Positions 15,357-20,548 of a stretch of DNA of 20,548 bases are shown piece after piece. Source of the stretch: MED660 sp002691025 (GTDB taxonomy: Bacteria; Myxococcota_A; UBA9160; UBA4427). The stretch covers positions 1 through 20,548 of the forward strand of contig NHDZ02000135.1 of assembly GCA_002170485.2 (NCBI GenBank). The letters run 5' to 3'. Made by a program: the position numbers and the translations under genes. The stretch's first letter is position 1. Each line of letters starts with the position of its first letter. The notes under the pieces were generated by a model that worked only from the letters and a program-made list of their open reading frames with translations, searched no databases and was not told where the DNA came from.

Positions 15357-16828
15357 TCAGTCGCAGGGACCGATGCGTTCGCGTTTGAAGGGAGGCCCCT
15401 CGTGGGTGGGTTCTTCAAATTCGCGAGCGAAGCGATGGCCCGAGTAGACCGCCGCGGCGATGGTGCTCGGGGCCAAGCAGTCGCCGATGCGTGTGATGTC
15501 GACCCGGTCGACCAGTTCGCGGTACAGAGCATCTTGCGGCTCGCGGGAGGTGACAAGGACAAGGGAAGGAGCTTCAAGGCTGCGCGTGCGTCCTGTATAG
15601 GCGCACTCCAGGATGGCCTCTCCGTCTTCCCACGAGTCCAGGCCGGTGTTCAGTTCCAGTGTCACGCCGAGTTCGATCAACCGGCCCTGGATCCGCACGT
15701 GCTCCTCTGTCTTGGTTGTGTAGAAAGAGGCCTTGGCTTCAGGCGTGACAAGGGTGACTTCGATGTCTTCTTTTCGGAGTTTTTCGGCCAGGACCCCGCC
15801 CATGTAGTAGTGATCGTCGTCCAACAGGAGGGTGGAACCCTGAGGGAGCCTGCCTGCCATGAGGTCGTCGGGGTAAAGATCTCCGCGTCTTCAAGGCCTT
15901 CGATGGGGGCGGTGTGCCAGTACCCGACGCCGCTGTTCCGCTAGACGGAACCCGTGGCGAGCACCACGTGGTCGGATCCGAATTCCAGGATCTGTTCCGC
16001 GTCCAGGATGCTCTCGCGAAAGGTCTCGACATTCGGAAGTCGGGACAGTTGACCGACCCGGTAGTCCACCACCCGGATCCATTCGGCGAGTCCCGGAAGA
16101 GTGGCTTCCTTCAGGACGCGCCCGCCGAGTTCACGCGTGGCCTCGGCCAGGGCGACGTCATAGCCCCGCTTTCCCAGGGCCACGGCCGCTTCAAGGCCAG
16201 CGGGGCCGGCGCCGACCACGAGGACGGAGCGGTCGGAGCGCTTCTTGGCGATTTTTTCGGGATGCCAGCCGCGTCGCCACTCTTCGCCCATGGTTGGATT
16301 CTGGGTACACCGGATGGGGTTGTAGGTCTGGTCACCCGTGGAACAGATGTTGCAGCCGATGCATTCCCGGATCTCATCCTCGCGACCCTCATTGATCTTG
16401 TTCGGGAGGAAGGGGTCGGCAATGGACGGGCGAGCACAGCCGATCAGATCCACCACGCCGTCCTTCACCATTCGGAGCATGGTGTCGGGGGTCGTGAAGC
16501 GGCCCACGCTGACCACCGGTTTCTGTGTGATGTCTTTGACGTAGGAGATGGTGGACTCGAGGCTGGCTTCCTTGACGAATCGGGAGGTTCCCATCTCAAA
16601 CGAATAGTCTTCCAGGGTGACGTCCCACAGGTCGGGAATGTCCTTCAGGAAATTGAAGCTGGACACGAACTGGGTACAGAGTCCAGCCGCGTGCCAGGTG
16701 GAGGCACTGGTGAGCTCGTCCTGCTCGAGCAGAGTGACCTCGGTGCATCCTCGTCGGGCAAGGTGGTAGAGCAGGCTGCATCCGGCGACGCCGCCTCCGA
16801 TGATCACCACTTTGGCTTTTGAGCGCAC
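15357..16828 (-). pseudogene. Broken chimeric gene: dimethylglycine-dehydrogenase-like N-terminus fused to trimethylamine/histamine-dehydrogenase-like C-terminal part
   Basis: GTG 16826-16828 follows GAGGAGA. Residues 1-62 are the FAD-binding start of a DMGDH/sarcosine-dehydrogenase-type protein: VVIIGGGVAG, LLEQDELTSASTWHAAGL, where the His of STWHAAG is the usual covalent-FAD site. At about residue 62/63 (near 16643) the text switches without a break to the TMADH family, DIPDLWDVTLEDYSFEMG, missing its first ~247 residues including the FMN-cysteine. It then continues through ECIGCNICSTGDQ ([4Fe-4S] cysteines) and the Rossmann motif VVGAGPAGLEAAVALG. TAG at 15941-15943 replaces the Trp of ATGARW in the intact paralogue. 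A one-base loss near 15869-15872 then shifts the frame, after which the last 167 codons continue to FKRERIGPCD. It could be a decayed gene, or a misassembly plus base errors in this N-rich stretch. Confidence 0.75.
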
Positions 16829-17385
16829 GGGGGTCTCCTCGTTCTGGGGTTGTGGCCCGTCGAGCCGGTCGTTTAGACGAGGCCCGCTGGCCTCGCGTGG
16901 NCCTCATGGCCCCCGGCCCGAGTGTTTAAGATAATGAGCAATCAGCCTCGTGGCANTNGGCTCCTATCGCAANCGTCTGTGANGGNGGAGCNCGCTGTGG
17001 CTGTGTTTTGCATCGACAGGTTNTGGATCCTGGCAGCGACTGGGCTGTGNGACAGCGAAAGTCGGCCCCTGGGCCCTAGGTGGNGATNTCCAAGCTATTG
17101 TAATCAAATGGGAAAGACGGGTTAAGGCGAGTAGGGCCCATGTCGATGGGGCGTAGTTTTCGAGACCCGCCCTGGCGCAGGCCTCTCGAGAAGTCCTCTG
17201 AGNTGCGAAAGCGCGGCGGAGGCGCTGTGTTAATGATACTCTGCCTCTTTGGCAGACANCTGAGGGGCCGTCGAGGACGGCGGTGAGAGACGGGGGACGG
17301 GCTTGCCGATCGATCGNAGAAATAAAGAGGAGGCGCCGGCGGTGCACCTTTCGATTGGATTCGGGTACGCCCCGGTGNATAGAAC
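16829..17385. other. Divergent intergenic region between the amine-dehydrogenase-like genes, N-rich
   Basis: About 557 bases with more than a dozen Ns and no open frame that resembles a protein. It separates the broken chimera (minus) from the intact dehydrogenase (plus) and should hold both promoters. It contains AGTGTTTAAG at 16921-16930, also found in the promoter of the XRE-cupin regulator, overlapping a GATAAT box at 16930-16935. A weaker variant, GTCGTTTAG, lies at 16868-16876. I see no tRNA or terminator. Its size and the missing N-terminal half of the chimera raise the possibility that assembly is wrong here. Confidence 0.5.
16921..16930 (+). promoter_or_regulatory. Putative regulator site AGTGTTTAAG
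   Basis: A ten-base match to the repeated element in the regulator promoter at 20057-20096. It sits in the gap between the two divergent amine-dehydrogenase-like genes and overlaps GATAAT (16930-16935), a good -10-like box. It may be an operator through which the PuuR-like regulator controls these genes. Confidence 0.35.
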
Positions 17386-19410
17386 ATGAGCCGAGATCCC
17401 CGATTCGACCTTTTGTTTGAGCCAGTCCAGATCGGGCCGGTGACGGCGCCGAACCGTTTCTACCAGGTGCCTCACTGCACCGGCATGGGGTATCGCAGGC
17501 CGAGAACCGTGGCTGAGATGCGAGGCGTCAAGGCNGAGGGGGGGTGGGGCGTCGTTTCGACGGAGTACTGCTCGATCCACTCGACCTCGGACGATGATCC
17601 GTATCCGACCCATGCGATCTGGGACGAAGACGATGTTCGGGCCCATGCCTTGATGGTGGACAAGGTACACGCGCACGGTTCGCTNGCGGCCATCGAGCTC
17701 TGGCATGGGGGCGCGGCCAGCGGAAACCTCTATTCAAGAGAGGCTCCCCTGAGTGCCTTCAGTACTCCCGTCGATGGGGATACGCCNATTCAGGCGAGCG
17801 CCATGGATAAGGCGGATATCGCGCAGTTCCGACGCTGGCATTTTGAAGCGGCGAAGNGGGCAANNCGGGCNGGGTTCGACATCGTCTANGTGTACGCNTG
17901 TCACGGGTATNTGTTGAANCAGTTTCTTTCNCCGGCCAATCAGCGNAANGACGAGTACGGAGGCTCCATCGAAAACCGCGTGCGTCTTGTAAGAGAAGTG
18001 ATCGAAGACACAAGAGAGGCGGTGGGAGACGCCTGTGCGGTGGCGGTGCGGTTTTCGGCCAGTACAGGCGGTCCGGATGAGGATCAGCACACGGCAGAGC
18101 CTCGCGCCATGCTCGAGTTGTTGTCGGATCTCCCTGATCTTTGGGATATCACGGTGTCGGACTACAGCTTCGAGATGGGGAGTTCACGGTTCATCAAAGA
18201 GGCCAGCCTCGCTCCGACCATGGGGTGGGTCAAAGANGTGACCGATCGGCCGGTGGTGAGTGTGGGCCGCTTTACGTCGCCGGAGACCATGGTCAGGCTG
18301 GTGAAGGAGGGGGTCCTTGACCTGGTGGGCGCAGCGCGGCCGTCCATCGCGGATCCTTTCTTGCCGACCAAGATNCGCGAAGGACGCGAAGATGAGATTC
18401 GCGANTGCATTGGTTGCAACATCTGTTACAGCGGGGATCAGACGGGCACCCCCATCCGGTGCACCCAGAANCCCACCATGGGAGAAGAGTGGCGAAGGGG
18501 GTGGCACCCCGAGCGCGTGCCCGCCAAGGGCAGCGAGAAGAGTGTGATGGTGGTGGGTGCGGGGCCCGCGGGCCTTGANGCCGCNGTTGCGCTGGGGAAA
18601 CGGGGCTATCCGGTGACGTTGGTGGAGGCNACGCGAGAACTCGGCGGCCGTGTGACGAGAGAGTCCAGGCTTCCGGGGCTCGCGGAGTGGGCGCGGGTCA
18701 GGGACGCGCGAGAAACCCAAATCAACAAGCTGGCGAACGTGGAGGTCTTTTTCGAAAGCCCTGTCACCGCCGAAGAAGTGCACGAGTTCGGNTCGGACTA
18801 TGTGGTGCTGGCCACCGGCGCGCGCTGGCAGAAGAGCGGAGTCGGGCGCTGGCACGANGAACCGATCGAGGGATCCGACCGGGGGACCGTATTCACGCCG
18901 GANGATGTGATGGACGGATGTACGATCTCNGGCTCGGTGGTGATCTTTGATGACGACCACTATTACATGGGGGGCGTCCTGGCCGAAAAAATGCGGCTTC
19001 AGGGACATGAGGTCACTCTCCTGACGACCCAGCCCGAGGTTTCCTCATGGGCGCACAAGACCAATGAACAGGAGCGGATCCAGGGCCGGTTGCTCGAACT
19101 CGGGATTCGCGTTGAACCCGCGACGGCTCTCGATTTCATCGGGGAAGGCTACGTGGAGGTATCCTGCACGTATACCGAGGAAGAGCGNGANNTTGAGGCT
19201 GAAAATGTGGTGATGGTGACGTCTCGNGCCCCTCGAGATGCCCTCTACCACGCCCTTCAGGGGCATCCGGGTCTGAGCCGGATTGGGGATTGCCACTCCC
19301 CGGGCACGATTGCGACCTGCGTCTACGCAGGCCACCGCTACGCCCGAGAACTCGATGAAGAGCCGAGTTCGGGGATCTCCTTTCGTCGGGAGCACGCCGT
19401 AATCCCGTAG
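17386..19410 (+). CDS. Trimethylamine/histamine-dehydrogenase-like iron-sulfur flavoprotein
   Basis: A 674-residue protein with the family's full architecture. Residues 1-~375 are the old-yellow-enzyme barrel: FEPVQIGP, RFYQVPHC with Cys31 at the covalent-FMN Cys30 position of trimethylamine dehydrogenase, Tyr61 (EYCS), and Tyr170 and His173 (VY.CHGY) at the catalytic Tyr169/His172 positions. The [4Fe-4S] cysteines are 341, 344, 347 and 359. A Rossmann domain (VVGAGPAGL, ~389-397) and VVLATGARW follow, ending FRREHAVIP. Asp351 stands where TMADH has the substrate-cage Trp355. As I recall, histamine dehydrogenase also has Asp there, so a primary amine or diamine is more likely than trimethylamine. 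Expected reaction: oxidative N-dealkylation or deamination, with electrons passed to an electron-transfer flavoprotein. No clear ribosome site precedes ATG 17386. Many Ns give X residues. Confidence 0.88.
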   Translation: MSRDPRFDLLFEPVQIGPVTAPNRFYQVPHCTGMGYRRPRTVAEMRGVKXEGGWGVVSTEYCSIHSTSDDDPYPTHAIWDEDDVRAHALMVDKVHAHGSXAAIELWHGGAASGNLYSREAPLSAFSTPVDGDTXIQASAMDKADIAQFRRWHFEAAKXAXRXGFDIVXVYXCHGYXLXQFLXPANQXXDEYGGSIENRVRLVREVIEDTREAVGDACAVAVRFSASTGGPDEDQHTAEPRAMLELLSDLPDLWDITVSDYSFEMGSSRFIKEASLAPTMGWVKXVTDRPVVSVGRFTSPETMVRLVKEGVLDLVGAARPSIADPFLPTKXREGREDEIRXCIGCNICYSGDQTGTPIRCTQXPTMGEEWRRGWHPERVPAKGSEKSVMVVGAGPAGLXAXVALGKRGYPVTLVEXTRELGGRVTRESRLPGLAEWARVRDARETQINKLANVEVFFESPVTAEEVHEFXSDYVVLATGARWQKSGVGRWHXEPIEGSDRGTVFTPXDVMDGCTIXGSVVIFDDDHYYMGGVLAEKMRLQGHEVTLLTTQPEVSSWAHKTNEQERIQGRLLELGIRVEPATALDFIGEGYVEVSCTYTEEEXXXEAENVVMVTSXAPRDALYHALQGHPGLSRIGDCHSPGTIATCVYAGHRYARELDEEPSSGISFRREHAVIP

Positions 19411-19473
19411 ACCGATCCTAGTCGCAGTGGGCTCGGCTCTGTCCTGGGTGGACCCGGTTCGCTGAAGGGTCGG

Positions 19474-20022
19474 TTATACGCTGGGCGGGCTGCAGGCGCT
19501 GACAAGCTCACACTCTTCTGTGCCGATATTGCGGAATCGGTGGGGGCGTGAGCTTTCGAAGTAGTAGGCGTCGCCCGGGCCGAGGATGAACTTTTCGCCC
19601 TCCAGGGTCAGTTCGATGTGGCCCCGGATGATGACGCCGCCTTCCTGTCCGACATGGCTGAGGGTCGATTGTCCTGTACTGGCTCCGGGCGTGTAGTGCT
19701 CGTGGAGGATCTGGACGTTCTTGCCGGAGAGGTCTCGGCCGACCTGTCGAAAGGAGATCTTTCCGCTGGCGATGGCCACCAACTCATCCGATCGGAATAC
19801 GGCGGGTTCGGGCTGCGGGTCGTCATCGGAAAAAAAGGTCGATAGATCCATGGGGACGCCGTCCAGGATCTTCTTGAGTACGGCGACCGATGGATTCAGC
19901 TTGCCGGACTCAATCAGGGAGATCGTGGCATTGCTGATCCCGCTCTTCTTGGCGAGCGCCCGTTGGGAGAGTCCGTGTTTCTGACGAGTGGTGCGGAGTC
20001 GCGTGCCTATATCAGGAGACAT
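19474..20022 (-). CDS. PuuR-like transcriptional regulator: XRE helix-turn-helix plus cupin
   Basis: A 182-residue protein, close to PuuR's 185. Residues ~4-60 are an XRE helix-turn-helix (RLRTTRQKHGLSQRALAKKS, then NATISLIESGKLNPSVAVL). A cupin sensor domain follows at ~105-182, with YTPGASTG, GGVIIRGHIELTLEG, ILGPGDAYYF and SSRPHRFRN, ending VSACSPPSV much as PuuR ends with ISAHTPTTF. The start ATG is at 20020-20022. PuuR represses putrescine-use genes and is released by the amine. By analogy, this protein is a candidate ligand-responsive repressor of the adjacent amine-dehydrogenase genes and of itself. It is convergent with the intact dehydrogenase (63 bases between stops). The direct repeats in its own promoter support autoregulation. 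The ligand is not identified. Confidence 0.9.
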   Translation of the reverse strand: MSPDIGTRLRTTRQKHGLSQRALAKKSGISNATISLIESGKLNPSVAVLKKILDGVPMDLSTFFSDDDPQPEPAVFRSDELVAIASGKISFRQVGRDLSGKNVQILHEHYTPGASTGQSTLSHVGQEGGVIIRGHIELTLEGEKFILGPGDAYYFESSRPHRFRNIGTEECELVSACSPPSV

Positions 20023-20056
20023 GGTGGGCCTTCTGGCGCTGCAGTGGCAAGGGAAG

Positions 20057-20096
20057 AGTGTTTAGAGTGCTTAGTATATTATGGCGACTGTTTAAG
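20057..20096 (+). repeat. Operator-like direct repeats in the XRE-cupin promoter
   Basis: AGTGTTTAG (20057-20065) is followed directly by AGTGCTTAG (20066-20074), a nine-base tandem repeat with one mismatch. A third copy, ACTGTTTAAG, is at 20087-20096. The first two lie just downstream of the likely -10 box and the third within the -35/-10 spacer of the minus-strand regulator gene, the arrangement expected for an autorepressor. Confidence 0.5.
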
Positions 20097-20104
20097 GATT
20101 GCAA
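20076..20104 (-). promoter_or_regulatory. Probable promoter of the XRE-cupin regulator
   Basis: Read on the minus strand: TTGCAA (20099-20104) as -35, a 17-base spacer, and TAATAT (20076-20081) as -10, about 55 bases upstream of the regulator ATG. Each box matches the sigma70 consensus at about four of six positions, the spacing is ideal, and the region is AT-rich against a GC-rich background. Confidence 0.5.
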
Positions 20105-20339
20105 TCACTTTGCTTCGGGAAGTCGATTCTGGCGTAGCTAGAGTGTTTCTGGGTGGTTTTACCCAAAGGGCATGCGTCTCGTGGGTTGAGGTTTCCGGGG
20201 GAGTTCCCCTTTTTGTAAACGGCCAGGCCGGAGTGGGATCCTGGACCGGTTGTGGGCGGGGGGGTGGTGTTGCGGAGCCGGGATAGGATGGAGGGTCTGT
20301 ACGAGGCCGCTGGCCCTGGTTCCGGCTCTGTTTTCTGGA

Positions 20340-20361
20340 GGGCGTCGCTCGCGTGACGCCC
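20340..20361. other. GC-rich hairpin
   Basis: GGGCGTC (20340-20346) pairs perfectly with GACGCCC (20355-20361) around an eight-base loop. No T-run follows on either strand, so it is not a classic intrinsic terminator. It may be a structured transcript end or a chance stem. Confidence 0.3.
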
Positions 20362-20548
20362 GTGGACAACCCTGTGTCTCCGGCGGGCCCTTGACCTCCT
20401 CCTGGGAGTCGCGGTTCGGCCAGACTGAGGACGTGTGGGGAGGCTTACACGGGGGGCTCGGGGACTGGCCGCCCGTCACGCCGAATTCGATTCCATGTCG
20501 GCTTTTATCCCCGCGTCACTCCAGGCCGGCTCCGGCACGGCCAACGGA

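Larger units (their letters stand above)
20023..20548. other. Regulator promoter followed by a stretch without a recognisable gene
   Basis: The first ~85 bases are the regulator promoter described separately. The remaining ~440 bases have no family-like open frame. A short frame from ATG 20495 runs off the edge (18 codons, MSAFIPASLQ) without a ribosome site. On the minus strand a frame enters from the edge and stops at 20516-20518. Either could be the edge of a neighbouring gene, but neither can be supported. Confidence 0.4.

Noticed and set aside
15941..15943. TAG in the chimeric dehydrogenase as a pyrrolysine codon
   Set aside because: Pyrrolysine is known from methylamine methyltransferases, not this flavoprotein family. 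The aligned residue is a Trp (TGG, one base away), and a frameshift follows nearby.
20495..20548. Start of a new plus-strand gene (MSAFIPASLQ)
   Set aside because: Only 18 codons, no ribosome site and no recognisable family.
1..20548. CRISPR arrays, tRNA or rRNA genes, transposases, integrases or toxin-antitoxin genes
   Set aside because: I looked for repeated spacers, cloverleaf-like segments and mobile-element proteins and found none.

Overview
The window is GC-rich DNA from a Gram-negative-type bacterium: it carries a lipobox lipoprotein, Shine-Dalgarno-led genes, some GTG/TTG starts and PuuR-, PutP- and CaiB-like families. It is probably an uncultured, metabolically versatile aerobe or facultative organism; no marker gene allows placement. 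Bases 1-11526 and 19203-20548 contain no N, while about 11.5-19.2 kb is draft quality with many Ns. This matters for several oddities there.

Layout. (1) 1-438 (-): the N-terminal part of a secreted AA10 lytic polysaccharide monooxygenase, cut by the window edge. (2) 866-2902 (+): a lipoprotein alkylsulfatase of the SdsA/BDS1 type with an SCP2-like tail. A family 2 glycosyltransferase follows (+), then a second, shorter alkylsulfatase-like metallo-beta-lactamase-fold protein (-). (3) 5482-10216 (+): a probable operon of a CaiB/BaiF class III CoA-transferase, two tandem paralogous PhyH-like Fe(II)/2-oxoglutarate dioxygenases, and a phytoene-desaturase/PYROXD2-like flavoprotein. (4) 10264-13990 (-): a molybdenum/tungsten bis-pterin enzyme strikingly like acetylene hydratase, followed by a PutP-like sodium:solute symporter. 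(5) 14181-14678 (+): a small four-helix membrane protein. (6) 14675-15286 (-): a DsbA-fold/HCCA-isomerase-like protein with an in-frame TGA exactly at the active-site residue. (7) 15357-16828 (-): a broken chimeric gene, with a dimethylglycine-dehydrogenase-like N-terminus joined to the C-terminal two thirds of a trimethylamine/histamine-dehydrogenase-like enzyme. (8) 17386-19410 (+): an intact paralogue of that enzyme. (9) 19474-20022 (-): a PuuR-like XRE-cupin regulator with a repeat-rich promoter, followed by about 0.5 kb without a recognisable gene.

How it fits together. The right-hand part (amine-dehydrogenase paralogues, PuuR-like regulator, symporter) looks like an amine or polyamine catabolic locus. 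An operator-like motif is shared between the regulator promoter and the amine-dehydrogenase intergenic region. The middle operon looks like an oxidative route on a CoA-linked or lipid-like substrate that I cannot assign. The most interesting candidates are the possible selenocysteine codon followed by a SECIS-like hairpin, the acetylene-hydratase-like enzyme, and the PhyH-pair/desaturase operon.
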